NCBI RefSeq assembly: GCF_039697315.1
Contig: NZ_CP155619.1
Span: 372,001 to 436,000, forward strand
Length of the DNA: 64,000 nucleotides
Origin: Pseudomonas abietaniphila
Lineage (GTDB): Bacteria; Pseudomonadota; Gammaproteobacteria; Pseudomonadales; Pseudomonadaceae
Direction of reading: 5' to 3'
Translations under genes and position numbers: made by a program
Notes under the pieces: generated by a model
The model's input: only the letters and a program-made list of their open reading frames with translations
What the model was told of the DNA's origin: nothing
Database searches by the model: none
In this document: positions 8,755 through 17,696 of the stretch, piece by piece
How positions within the stretch are numbered: the stretch's first letter is position 1
Layout: the number at the start of each line of letters is the position of its first letter

Positions 8755-9786
8755 TCATTCGAGAAAGGCCTTCACCGTCTGATCGACCTTTTTCATCTCA
8801 CAGACCGGCGCCATGTGACCGCAATCGTTGTCCAGCACCAACAGCTTCGTGGTGCGTTTCTGCGCCGCCAGCGCTTTGGAGGGCGCCGGGTCGACCAACC
8901 GATCCTGCTCGGAGGTGATGATGAGCAGGCGGGCCTTGATTTTGCGGGACAAGGTTGCCATGTCGCCGTCCCGCAGCAGTTCAAACGTGGTCATGGCCTG
9001 CAATTGTCGATACCAGTCCACCGCGCTGAAACTCTGGCTGGTTTGCGTGCCGTGCAGACGGTCTTCGGTCGGTCGCTTGGCCGCGACGGTTTTTGCGGCA
9101 GCATGCTCCGGCGTCCACAGCGACTCGGTGTGCAGGGCGGCAAGGTTTTTGAAGGGCGTGCCCGGTAGATAGTTGCCGCCGTTCCACCCAGGATTGCGCT
9201 CGATGGCACTCAATTCGGCTTTCCAGATCTGCAGATCGCTGGCGGTCGGTTGCGGCGTGCCGACGATGGTCACGATGTTGCTGGCGTAATCAGGGTACAT
9301 CACGGCCCATTGCAACGCCTGCATGCCACCCATCGAAATCCCGACGATGGCATGTGCGTGATCGATGCCCAGGGTCAATGCCAATAGCCGATGCTGCGCC
9401 TTGACCATGTCACGAATCCCGAACTCAGGGAATTTAAGGCGCGGGTTGGTCTTGCTGTTGGAGGGCGAGCACGACACACCATTCCCCACTGCATCCAGCG
9501 CGATGACGTACCAGCGGTCGGTGTCGATGAGCTTGCCGGGACCGATCATGTCGACCTGGTCCGCCGTCCGCCCGGTAAGCCAGGTCGGCACTAGCACCAC
9601 GTTGCTCTGGTCGGCGGCCAGCGTGCCGTAGGTGCGATAGCCGATCGAGCATTGCTTGACCTTGCCACCAACCATTGTCAGTGAGCCAATGCTCGCCAGT
9701 TGTTGTTCAGACGCGATGGACACACAGGCACTCGTCGCCGCCAGCAGCGCACAGAGCGCTTGGCCCGTCATTCGAAACAGATTCAT
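8755..9786 (-). CDS. Secreted alpha/beta hydrolase, homoserine acetyltransferase-like
   Basis: This 343-residue protein has the alpha/beta-hydrolase fold of the MetX (homoserine O-acetyltransferase) branch. The nucleophile elbow is GISMGG (Ser151), the acid is probably D295 or D299 in SEQDRLVDP, and the His is H324 in DCGHMAP. Unlike MetX it begins with a signal peptide (about 1-26, MTGQALCALLAATSACVSIAS), so it acts outside the cytoplasm and is unlikely to make methionine. Its own substrate is unknown; an ester or lactone hydrolase is the safer guess. The GGGGGAAGG ribosome site supports the first ATG, though MTGQ at residue 6 is possible. Confidence 0.85.
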   Translation of the reverse strand: MNLFRMTGQALCALLAATSACVSIASEQQLASIGSLTMVGGKVKQCSIGYRTYGTLAADQSNVVLVPTWLTGRTADQVDMIGPGKLIDTDRWYVIALDAVGNGVSCSPSNSKTNPRLKFPEFGIRDMVKAQHRLLALTLGIDHAHAIVGISMGGMQALQWAVMYPDYASNIVTIVGTPQPTASDLQIWKAELSAIERNPGWNGGNYLPGTPFKNLAALHTESLWTPEHAAAKTVAAKRPTEDRLHGTQTSQSFSAVDWYRQLQAMTTFELLRDGDMATLSRKIKARLLIITSEQDRLVDPAPSKALAAQKRTTKLLVLDNDCGHMAPVCEMKKVDQTVKAFLE

Positions 9787-9929
9787 GGCCTTCCCCCAAG
9801 AAGATCAGACTTCAATAATGCGGCCGAGGAAAACCATGTACGTCACAGACCATGCCGTCGTGCTGCAAAATCAGCGTAGACGGTTGTATCGCGGAGGATG
9901 AAAGAAGGGATGAACTGCTGTTTCGGAAG

Positions 9930-10307
9930 TTATGACCGTGAGGGTGAATCGGGATTTTCAGCCTGCAGCTGCAAGCCCCAATCACGCAGTGACGCGACCA
10001 CCGGCCCGACTTCCCGCCCCTTGGCGGTCAGCAGGTATTCCAGCCGCGGCGGGTGCTGTTCATACAGGCGGCGCTCGATCAAACCGTGAGCTTCAAGCGC
10101 TTTGAGCCGCGTCGACAGCGTGCTGGGCGCGCACCCCTTGAGCGAGTCCTGCAGGTCCTGAAAACGCCGCGTGGGATTGCGCAGCAGATCACGCAGGATA
10201 AGGATGACCCACCGCTCCCCGATCACCTCAAGCGCGGTGATCACCGGGCAGAAGGCGTAGGTCGGCATGGCCGTGAACTCTGTTTTCTTAGCAGGAATGT
10301 CTGACAT
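9930..10307 (-). CDS. HxlR-family winged-helix regulator
   Basis: This 125-residue transcriptional regulator has the family signature: an N-terminal Cys (YAFCPV) before an ITALEVIGERW segment, then a winged helix with RFQDLQDSLKGCAPSTLSTRL as recognition region and LEYLLTAKGREV as wing and end. HxlR proteins often sense electrophiles or redox state through that Cys. The gene lies 72 bases downstream of the methyltransferase gene on the same strand, and the hydrolase gene follows, so either could be a target. The real target is unknown. Confidence 0.9.
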   Translation of the reverse strand: MSDIPAKKTEFTAMPTYAFCPVITALEVIGERWVILILRDLLRNPTRRFQDLQDSLKGCAPSTLSTRLKALEAHGLIERRLYEQHPPRLEYLLTAKGREVGPVVASLRDWGLQLQAENPDSPSRS

Positions 10308-10379
10308 GGGCGGGAGTCTAGCAAGGGCGTACTGGACTGGAAAGCGTCCAGTCCAGGGGGCAATCCACAGGCGCCCTTC

Positions 10380-11426
10380 CTATTTACGGGCCTCCAGTAT
10401 GAGGTTGAAGGGTGTCTCGGCGGCGCGACGGAAATACTTGAACCCCGCTTCGACAAACACATCGCGCAAGCGCCCCTCTCCCGCCTGCGCACCCAAGCCG
10501 AGCCCCACCTCTTGCGACAGTGAATTCGGCGTGCAGATAAACGTCGAGGCCGCATAAAACAAGCGACCTACCGGTGAGATGTTCTGCTCCAGCGTGTCGT
10601 TCGCATAAGGCTCGACCAACAGAACGGTCCCGTCCGGCTTCAAGGCCTGGAACGCATGACGCGCGGCACCGACCGGGTCTCCCATGTCGTGCAGGCAGTC
10701 GAAGTAACACACCAGATCATATGCTTCGCCGGGAAAATCCTTGGCCGCACCCTGCGCAAAGCTGACGCGATCACTGACGCCGCCCTCCTTTGCGCGCTGA
10801 GTTGCCGTGGAAACAGACGGCGCGTGATAGTCGAAACCTACAAACCGAGATGCCGGAAAGGCCTGTGCCATGACGATCGTCGAGGCGCCATGCCCGCAGC
10901 CAATGTCGGCAACCCTGGCACCTTTTTTCAGCTTGTCGACGACACCGTCCAACGCCGGTAGCCACTGACTCACCAAGTACGTCTTGTAACCCGGTCTGAA
11001 AAAACGCTCGGTGCCGCTGAACATACACGGATGGTGATCGCCCCAGGGAAGCCCGCCATCTCCCCGCATGGCGGCGACCAACTTGTCCTTGTCGTGGAAC
11101 ATCGACGCCACCACCATGATGCCGCCTGCCACGTAGACCGGCGAATCCTCGATGGCCAGCGCCAGCGCCTGTTCTTCGGGTAACACGAACTCACCGCCGC
11201 AGTGTTCCATATAGCCGGATGCGACATGCGCGCTCAGCCACTCGCGGATCAGCCGGGCATTGCAGCCTGTCTTCTCGGCAAGGGCTTGCGGGGTCACCGG
11301 TTTGCTATCCGCCATCGCCTTATACAGCCCCAGTTCATCGCCCAGCATCACATTGGCGAGCATCGCGGCGGCGCCCATGTCGGACACCAGCGAGCCCATG
11401 AACGCGTGAAGTTTTGCCTCGTCCAT
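10380..11426 (-). CDS. SAM-dependent class I methyltransferase with N-terminal winged helix
   Basis: This is a 348-residue protein. The first 100 residues form a winged-helix/dimerisation domain like that of O-methyltransferases (VTPQALAEKTGCNARLIREWL). A Rossmann methyltransferase domain follows, with motif I DIGCGHG (174-180), an acidic end of strand 2 (FVGFDYHAPS) and YFDCLHDMGDP near motif IV. The substrate is not predictable; related proteins act on small molecules. An AGGAGGG ribosome site precedes the ATG. It may be co-transcribed with the HxlR regulator downstream. Confidence 0.85.
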   Translation of the reverse strand: MDEAKLHAFMGSLVSDMGAAAMLANVMLGDELGLYKAMADSKPVTPQALAEKTGCNARLIREWLSAHVASGYMEHCGGEFVLPEEQALALAIEDSPVYVAGGIMVVASMFHDKDKLVAAMRGDGGLPWGDHHPCMFSGTERFFRPGYKTYLVSQWLPALDGVVDKLKKGARVADIGCGHGASTIVMAQAFPASRFVGFDYHAPSVSTATQRAKEGGVSDRVSFAQGAAKDFPGEAYDLVCYFDCLHDMGDPVGAARHAFQALKPDGTVLLVEPYANDTLEQNISPVGRLFYAASTFICTPNSLSQEVGLGLGAQAGEGRLRDVFVEAGFKYFRRAAETPFNLILEARK

Positions 11427-11595
11427 AACGGACCCTCCTCTCAGAAGGCCACCGTCGGCACGGGCTGATCTGTCCTGAAAACTGTTGGCGGTGGTCGGAT
11501 GTAAACGACGGCGTGTTTCGTCAAGCCCGAACCGAGACAGGCCCTGCGTCGTCGTGAAGCGTAGATTCTAACCCCACGATGGAACGACGTACGTT

Positions 11596-11895
11596 TCACT
11601 GGGCCGAACGGCACCACCACGATTGCGCGTACCAGCGCTCACCGTCGAACTCGATCCCGCTCAGTGTGAAGCCCTCTCTGGCCATCGCCGAGACTGTGGC
11701 GTCGTAGAGTTCTGGCAATAACAACGCGCCTGCGCCGTAGACCGGCCGCAGGCTTGCCACGTTGGAGTGCCGGTTCAGCGCGTCGCACACGCGGTGGGCG
11801 ATGGTCAGATCGCCGAGGATCGCGGCAGTGCGTTTTGCAGGCACCGACTGAAGTGCGACACCTTTGCTGCGTCGAGGGGTGATGACAAATTGCAT
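11596..11895 (-). CDS. Small unknown protein, LexA-box-controlled
   Basis: This is an unrecognised 99-residue protein starting MQFVITPRRSKG and ending in a Trp-rich segment (ERWYAQSWWCRSAQ). The frame is open another 42 codons upstream, but those would run through the LexA box and promoter, so the ATG at 11895 is preferred. The LexA box lies 20 bases before this ATG. A possible promoter reads TTGACC, 17 bases, TTAACT on this strand, with the box overlapping its -10. It is divergent from the SRAP-like gene and probably SOS-induced with it. Function unknown. Confidence 0.65.
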   Translation of the reverse strand: MQFVITPRRSKGVALQSVPAKRTAAILGDLTIAHRVCDALNRHSNVASLRPVYGAGALLLPELYDATVSAMAREGFTLSGIEFDGERWYAQSWWCRSAQ

Positions 11896-11914
11896 GGTGG
11901 GGTTGCCTGATAAA

Positions 11915-11930
11915 CTGTACGTATATACAG
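11915..11930. promoter_or_regulatory. LexA (SOS) box shared by divergent genes
   Basis: CTGTACGTATATACAG fits the LexA consensus CTG-N10-CAG with an AT-rich, nearly palindromic centre. It lies in the divergent promoter region of the genes at 11596-11895 and 11993-12445. It overlaps the spacer and -10 of a plausible plus-strand promoter (TTGCCT at 11903, 17 bases, TACAGT at 11926). Confidence 0.85.
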
Positions 11931-11992
11931 TTAACGCAACATGGCGTGCAGGGTCAACGGCGCCGAACCTCATTCCGACAAGGTGACGGCTC

Positions 11993-12445
11993 ATGTGCGG
12001 CGGAATCGAAGCGAAAGACAAAAACCGGGCGTATGAGCCTGTGCGGGTCTATTTCCCGAATCCCAAAGCGGCGTTCCCGGTCATGCTGGAAGACGGCACC
12101 GATCTGGGATGGTTGCCCTGGGGGCGCCGTAAGGAACAACTCGGCAGCGGACCGCAAGGCGGCTGGGCAAGACGTGAGAGCCTTGAAAATGGCACGTGGG
12201 CGAAGTACCGGCCTCAGCGCGCGTTCGGGCTGATCAGCCGCTACATGGAGAAAGACGCCGAACGCGTGTCGCACTGGTTCGACGTGGAAGATGGGCAGGC
12301 GCTGGAATGCGTGGTGACCGGCGAGCCGGGAGACCGACGCGTGTATGTTGTGACGTCACCTTCGCCACCGCAGTTCTCAGCCATCCACGACCGCTGGCCG
12401 CTGATCGCGCAAATTCCGGGCGATGGGTTTATTGCAGCGTACTGA
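11993..12445 (+). CDS. Compact SRAP (HMCES/YedK-like) SOS-associated protein
   Basis: This 150-residue protein looks like a shortened, diverged member of the SOS response-associated peptidase family, whose members cross-link to abasic sites in single-stranded DNA through Cys2. Residues in common are Cys2 (MCGG), LGWLPWG (like GLLPWWA), RRES near the usual ARAE, YMEK (E86, like FYEWK) and IHDRWP (H132, like IHDRMP). The Asn of the usual NARAE motif is not obvious, and the protein is about 70 residues shorter than YedK, so activity is uncertain. The shared LexA box 63 bases upstream supports an SOS role. Its 3' end overlaps the convergent GGDEF/EAL gene by 17 bases. Confidence 0.75.
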   Translation: MCGGIEAKDKNRAYEPVRVYFPNPKAAFPVMLEDGTDLGWLPWGRRKEQLGSGPQGGWARRESLENGTWAKYRPQRAFGLISRYMEKDAERVSHWFDVEDGQALECVVTGEPGDRRVYVVTSPSPPQFSAIHDRWPLIAQIPGDGFIAAY

Positions 12446-15314
12446 GGTCCAGCTTGTCCTGCGGCACCGGCATCGAGAAATAATAGCCCTGCGCCTGCCC
12501 TGCCCCCATCTCCCTCAACAGTTCCAGGGTCGCTGCATCCTCGACCCCTTCGGCGACCACGGTCAGCCCCAAAGACTCGGCCATGCGCACAATGGCGCGG
12601 ACGATGGCGCGGCTGCGTGAACTGGTGGTCAGCTCCAGGGTGAACGACTTGTCGATCTTCAAACCGCTGAAATGGTACTGATGCACGTAACTGAGCGAGG
12701 AGAAACCCGCGCCGAAATCGTCGAGCACCACGGAAACACCGTTGTCGGCCAGATGCTTCATGGCCTGACGGGCCAACTCGGGCTCGGCCACCAGCGCGCC
12801 TTCGGTCAGTTCAAGGCAAATGCGCGACGGCGCGACCCCGTGCTGACTGAGCAGACCCAGCACCTCACTGGCGAACTCAGGCCGGCTGATGCTGTAGCTT
12901 GAGCAGTTCACGTGCACCGTCGGCCAATGCGCATGCGCGGGCTTGGCGAGCATCGCCACGACCTGCTGCAGCATGTAGAAGTCCAGTCTGCCGATCAGGC
13001 GCAAACCTTCCAGCGCGGGCAGGAATTGCCCGGGTGCAATCACCCGGCCATCCGACTGGCGCCAGCGAATGAGCGCTTCCAGCGCGAGAATCTTGCCCGT
13101 GGCGACGTCGATGATCGGCTGAAAATACGGCAGCAGTTCGTCGGTGCGCTTGAGCGCATTGCGCAGCGCCCCTTCCTGCTCCATCTGGTCGGACACCTCG
13201 CGGCGCACTTCCTGGTTGAACACTGCATAACTGTCGCGCCCGGCGTTCTTGACGCGGTACATCGCCGTGTCGGCGTCGCGCAACAGATCGGCCGGCTCTT
13301 TATGAAACTGTAAATCGGCCCCCACCACACCGATGCTGCAGGAGGAAAACACCGCATGCCCATCGATGTAAAACGGCACGTCGAACGCCAGCAGAATGCG
13401 CTCGGCAATCGCGACCGTGATGTCGGGCGGCGCCGCATAGGCCAGCACCGCGAACTCGTCGCCACCCAGCCGCGCCAACAGGTCGCTGTCACGCATGCAA
13501 CTGCGCAGACGGTCGGCGGCCTGAATCAGCAGCAGGTCACCCGAATGGTGCCCCAGGCTGTCATTGACCATCTTGAAGCGGTCGAGGTCGATGAACATGA
13601 CCACCAGTTCCTGCCCCTTGTCGCAGAAATTGTCCCACGCCACCTGCAAACGCTGTTGCAAATGGCTGCGGTTGGGCAGGCCGGTCAGTGAGTCGTGGGC
13701 ATTCTCATGCTGCAGCTTGGCGTTGGCGTAATCCAGTTCACGGGTGCGGTCTTGCACTCGGGCTTCAAGCCGCAGATTGGCGGTATGAATCGCCTCGGCA
13801 GCGCTGCGTCGTGACAGCGCGGTGTCGATGTGCCGGGAAACGAAGGTCAGCAAATCCTGATCGCGAAGCGAATAGCTGACCTGTGGCGAATAACTCTGCA
13901 CCGCCAGCACCCCACGCACGACACCGCCTTCGAACAACGGGATCCCGAGCCAGGAGCAGGAACGGTTGATGTCATTCTGGATGGTGATCTCACCCGAGTT
14001 TTCCAGGCGCCGCGCCTCGGCACTGTCGATCAGGCACGGACGGCGCTGGCGGATGACGTACTCGGTGAATCCACGCTCCCCCCGTCGAGGGTCGGGACGT
14101 CGGGTCAGGCGCTCATCGACGTAGTACGGGAAGGTCACCTCGCCCGTCGCGTCGTCGAACAGCGCGATGTAGAAGTTCAGGGCAAACAGCAGTTCACCGA
14201 CGATGCCGTGCAGGCTTTTGAACAGGTCGGCCATATCGCCCGGCTGACTGGACAGCTCGGTGATCTGGAACAGCGCGCTCTGCAAGTGTTCCGCGCGCTC
14301 GCGGTCAGCGACTTCGCTGCGCAAGGCGTCGTTGAGGCGGGAGAGCTCGAGGGTTCGACGGGCCACGGTTTCTTCAAGCTGAGCGCGGTGCAGGATGCGG
14401 TCCAGCGCCATGGCCACGTGACGGGCGACAACCAGAAACAGCTCCTGATCCTCAACGCTGTAAACCCGCGAAACGTCGTAGACCTGCATGGCAAGCATGC
14501 CGAACACATCGTCGGAGGCGTTCTTCAGCGGCGCCCCCATCCAGAACTCGGGACGATGCCCGACGCAGTGAAAATGCTCCAGCGCCTGGGCCCGCTCGAT
14601 GCCGGCGGCGTCAACGAACAGCGGTTGCTCGGTGGTCAGGACATACCCGGTCATGGACAGCCGCTCCGGGTCGAGAAATTCCTGGGTTTCGGCCTCCAGT
14701 GCGTCCACGTCAGTGATGTCAATGTAATAGGGATACGTGACCTTGCCGCTGTGGCTCTCGTACAGCGCCAGATAGAAGTTCTCGGCGTCGATCAGCGTCG
14801 ACAGCTGTTCATGAACGCCCTGAAGAAACGCCGAACGGTCTCGGGTCGAACTCGCCAGGTAGGTGATTTCGTACAGCACCCGCTGAGTGGCCTGGGCGCG
14901 CGCCAGCGCGTCGGTCTGCAAGCGCGCACCCAGCTTGCTCGCCAACGCCACCAGAAACGGATTCCCGGACTCACGCTCAGGCGTCAGCAACCAGCCCAGC
15001 GCCGATTCGCCATGCCCCGTTACCCAGCGCTGCAGCCCGTGATCGCGACAGAACGCGTCGAAGCCTTCCCGGGGAATCAACCGGGGCCATTCGGTCCACG
15101 CATCGCCCTGCCCCATCAGATGCATGTGCTGTCCAGCGCGGTAGGCCGCCCAGCTCAGTTCAGGAGCGGCCAGCCTGGCTGCGCGCAATAACGATTCAAG
15201 GGTGGTTTCGTCGATCATCGAAGACACATCTTCCAGCCCGTCGTCGCGCGGTCGCGACGCCTGTTCGTCGGCTAATGGCGAGCGCTGGGTAGGGTTCGAG
15301 ACACGGGAATTCAT
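12429..15314 (-). CDS. GAF-GAF-GGDEF-EAL cyclic-di-GMP protein
   Basis: This is a 961-residue cytosolic signalling protein with no membrane segment. Two GAF domains (about 150-310 and 355-505) are joined by a coiled coil. A diguanylate cyclase domain with intact GGDEF (617-621) and an inhibitory RxxD site five residues before it follows. Last comes a phosphodiesterase domain with EALIRW (746-751) and DDFGAGFSSL. Both catalytic domains look active, so net output depends on what the GAF domains sense. I start at MNSRVSNPTQ because GGAG lies six bases upstream; an in-frame ATG 13 codons earlier has no such site. Confidence 0.92.
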   Translation of the reverse strand: MNSRVSNPTQRSPLADEQASRPRDDGLEDVSSMIDETTLESLLRAARLAAPELSWAAYRAGQHMHLMGQGDAWTEWPRLIPREGFDAFCRDHGLQRWVTGHGESALGWLLTPERESGNPFLVALASKLGARLQTDALARAQATQRVLYEITYLASSTRDRSAFLQGVHEQLSTLIDAENFYLALYESHSGKVTYPYYIDITDVDALEAETQEFLDPERLSMTGYVLTTEQPLFVDAAGIERAQALEHFHCVGHRPEFWMGAPLKNASDDVFGMLAMQVYDVSRVYSVEDQELFLVVARHVAMALDRILHRAQLEETVARRTLELSRLNDALRSEVADRERAEHLQSALFQITELSSQPGDMADLFKSLHGIVGELLFALNFYIALFDDATGEVTFPYYVDERLTRRPDPRRGERGFTEYVIRQRRPCLIDSAEARRLENSGEITIQNDINRSCSWLGIPLFEGGVVRGVLAVQSYSPQVSYSLRDQDLLTFVSRHIDTALSRRSAAEAIHTANLRLEARVQDRTRELDYANAKLQHENAHDSLTGLPNRSHLQQRLQVAWDNFCDKGQELVVMFIDLDRFKMVNDSLGHHSGDLLLIQAADRLRSCMRDSDLLARLGGDEFAVLAYAAPPDITVAIAERILLAFDVPFYIDGHAVFSSCSIGVVGADLQFHKEPADLLRDADTAMYRVKNAGRDSYAVFNQEVRREVSDQMEQEGALRNALKRTDELLPYFQPIIDVATGKILALEALIRWRQSDGRVIAPGQFLPALEGLRLIGRLDFYMLQQVVAMLAKPAHAHWPTVHVNCSSYSISRPEFASEVLGLLSQHGVAPSRICLELTEGALVAEPELARQAMKHLADNGVSVVLDDFGAGFSSLSYVHQYHFSGLKIDKSFTLELTTSSRSRAIVRAIVRMAESLGLTVVAEGVEDAATLELLREMGAGQAQGYYFSMPVPQDKLDLSTLQ

Positions 15315-15610
15315 TGGCGCTCCATTGCCAGCCTGGGACTGGGCTATCTTCATGGGGTCTGACAGATGGTTGCAAGCGCCATATTCGTTTTTGCTGCCTA
15401 TAAACGACGGAAAATGGGCATTTCACGACATTTCACGTGACTCTGACGTATTTATCGGCAGGCTGGCATTGAAATGAAAGTTTTTCCTGAAACGCCGGTC
15501 GGGTGAAGCGTCCCCGACATCGCGCTGTCTGAGAATGACCTTTGACCGTCTTCCCCGGTCTCAGAACCCCTAGGCACAGTCCTTTTTGCCCAACTGGAGA
15601 TGATCACAAC

Positions 15611-16675
15611 ATGATCAAGACTTACAGCTACGCCGCGCAAAAACCCACTGACAAACTGGCGCCCTTTCAAATCGAACGCCGTGATCCGGGCGCCGATGAC
15701 GTGCAGATCGACATCCTTTTTTGTGGCGTCTGCCACTCCGACCTGCACACCGCGCGTAATGAATGGAACAACACCTTGTACCCGTCGGTGCCGGGCCACG
15801 AGATCGTCGGCAAGGTCACGGCCGTCGGCGCCAACGTCAAACAGTTCAAAGTCGGTGATCTGGCAGGCGTGGGCTGCATGGTCGACAGCTGCCAGCATTG
15901 CGCCTCCTGCGCCGAAGGCGACGAGCAGTACTGCGAAAACGGCTTCACCGGCACGTACAACGGTCCGGTGTTCGGCGGCGAAAATACCTTCGGTGGCTAT
16001 TCCGACAAGATCGTGGTGAAGGAAAAGTTCGTTCTGAAGATTTCTCACAGCGACAACCTCGCCGCTGTCGCGCCGTTGCTGTGTGCCGGGATCACTACCT
16101 ATTCCCCGCTGCATCACTGGAAAGTCGGCCCGGGCAAGAAAGTCGGGGTGGTCGGGCTCGGTGGTCTGGGTCACATGGCCGTGAAAATCGCGCATGCCAT
16201 GGGCGCACACGTAGTCCTGTTCACTACTTCGCCGAACAAGCGTGAAGACGGCCTGCGCCTGGGCGCCGACGAAGTCGTGGTCTCCAAAAACCCGGATGAG
16301 ATGGCAAAACAGGCCAACAAGCTCGACTTCATCCTCAACACCGTCGCCGCGCCTCACGATCTGGATGCGTTCCTGAACCTGCTCAAGCGCGACGGCACGA
16401 TGACGCTGGTCGGTGCGCCGGATCATCCCCATCCATCGCCTACGGTGTTCAACCTGATCTTCAAGCGCCGCAGCCTGGCAGGCTCGCTCATCGGCGGCAT
16501 CAAGGAAACCCAGGAAATGCTGGATTTCTGCGCCAGACACGGGATCGTCTCGGACATCGAGATGATTCACATGAAGGACATCAACGAAGCCTACGAGCGC
16601 ATGGTCAAGGGTGACGTGAAATACCGTTTCGTCATCGACATGGCCACCCTTAAAGAAGAAGCGTCAGCAGCCTGA
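15611..16675 (+). CDS. yahK: Zinc-dependent NADP(H) alcohol dehydrogenase / aldehyde reductase (YahK type)
   Basis: This 354-residue medium-chain dehydrogenase closely resembles E. coli YahK, a broad-range NADPH-dependent aldehyde reductase. Catalytic zinc ligands are in CGVCHSD (C41) and PGHE (H63). Four structural-zinc cysteines lie at 94, 97, 100 and 108. The cofactor fold begins GVVGLGGLGHM. The ATG at 15611 follows GGAG and gives the family N-terminus; 23 upstream in-frame codons are rejected. It stands alone, upstream of the PaoABC-type genes, which suggests a joint role in aldehyde removal. Confidence 0.92.
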   Translation: MIKTYSYAAQKPTDKLAPFQIERRDPGADDVQIDILFCGVCHSDLHTARNEWNNTLYPSVPGHEIVGKVTAVGANVKQFKVGDLAGVGCMVDSCQHCASCAEGDEQYCENGFTGTYNGPVFGGENTFGGYSDKIVVKEKFVLKISHSDNLAAVAPLLCAGITTYSPLHHWKVGPGKKVGVVGLGGLGHMAVKIAHAMGAHVVLFTTSPNKREDGLRLGADEVVVSKNPDEMAKQANKLDFILNTVAAPHDLDAFLNLLKRDGTMTLVGAPDHPHPSPTVFNLIFKRRSLAGSLIGGIKETQEMLDFCARHGIVSDIEMIHMKDINEAYERMVKGDVKYRFVIDMATLKEEASAA

Positions 16676-17033
16676 TGCTTCCAAGGCGCAGGGCTGATCG
16701 GCGTTCGCCGACCCGCCCGGCCCTTTCGTAACCTCCTGTGTTTTTCCTGCGCAAAATTTCCGCAACCATTCTCGTCGGCACAGGTCACTAATCCTGCGCT
16801 CCTTGCTCTGCAAGCCCCGCAACCCCTTGTTCCGCTTCAGCCGCCAGGCCCTTGTTCAAGTGTGCAAAGCGGATTAGAGAGAACCATTCAAAAGCGTATG
16901 TACTTATTCAAATGAATGCGCAGACCGTTCATTGATTATGGTGGGTCGCTTGACGCATCAACTGCCGTACATGCCTGGGCGCCCGCCCACCGTCGGGGCC
17001 AGGCTTGACTCAACGCTGACGAGGAACCTGTCC
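16676..17033. other. Intergenic region upstream of paoA-like gene
   Basis: These 358 bases hold no gene I can support. A small palindrome (TCGGCGTTCGCCGA, 16698-16711) inside a larger imperfect hairpin may end the yahK-like transcript. An AT-rich patch near 16890-16935 may hold the promoter of the aldehyde oxidoreductase operon; no clear -35/-10 pair stands out. Confidence 0.4.
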
Positions 17034-17696
17034 ATGACCGATCAGCCTGATAAAAATGAGCCGCAATCCGACCTCACGGCCTTCACCGTGCCGTCGCGCA
17101 GAAACTTTCTCAAATCCATCGGTGTTTCCAGCCTCGCCGCCGCGACGGCGCCGATCTGGACCCAGGCACTGGAAGCCCAGGCCGCCGTGCCCGACGACAC
17201 CGACCCACCGGCCAGGGATGAGCGGCGCATGACCCTCAAGGTCAATGGCCAGGCCCATACCCTCAATCTCCCCGCCAACGCCGCGCTGCTGGATGTGCTG
17301 CGTGACCGTTTGCAACTGACGGGCACCAAGAAAGGCTGCGACCACGGCCAGTGCGGGGCTTGCACCGTTCATGTCAACGGCACCGCGATCAACGCGTGTC
17401 TGTCGCTCGCAGCCATGCACGAAGGCGACGAGATCACCACCGTTGAAGGCCTCGCGAAAAACGGACAACTGCACCCGGTGCAGGAAGCCTTCTGGGAGCA
17501 CGACGCCTACCAATGCGGTTACTGCACCAGCGGCCAGATCATGAGCGCCGTGGCCATGCTTCAGGACAAGAACATCGGCAGCGACGACCACAGCGTTCGC
17601 GAGGCCATGAGCGGCAACATCTGCCGCTGCGGCGCCTACAAGAACATTCTGGCGGCGATTCAGAGCGCAAGAATCAAGCTGCAGGAGGTGACCTGA
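17034..17696 (+). CDS. paoA: Periplasmic aldehyde oxidoreductase, 2Fe-2S subunit
   Basis: This is the 220-residue iron-sulfur subunit of a xanthine-dehydrogenase-family aldehyde oxidoreductase, like E. coli PaoA (YagT). A Tat signal is visible (SRRNFLK, RR at 22-23). The plant-ferredoxin-type cluster motif GCDHGQCGAC is followed by a distal Cys, and the second cluster by CGYCTSGQ and CRCGAY. It exports the complex as a folded unit. I start at MTDQPDKNEP after GAGGA; the open frame extends 34 codons upstream without family resemblance. Its stop overlaps the next start by one base, with AGGAGG before it. Confidence 0.93.
   Translation: MTDQPDKNEPQSDLTAFTVPSRRNFLKSIGVSSLAAATAPIWTQALEAQAAVPDDTDPPARDERRMTLKVNGQAHTLNLPANAALLDVLRDRLQLTGTKKGCDHGQCGACTVHVNGTAINACLSLAAMHEGDEITTVEGLAKNGQLHPVQEAFWEHDAYQCGYCTSGQIMSAVAMLQDKNIGSDDHSVREAMSGNICRCGAYKNILAAIQSARIKLQEVT

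Noticed and set aside
13830..15191. A 453-codon plus-strand frame within the GGDEF/EAL gene, and similar long antisense frames at 3641-4993 and 50094-51461
   Set aside because: Each lies opposite a gene with intact motifs and itself has antisense-type composition; none has a ribosome site.
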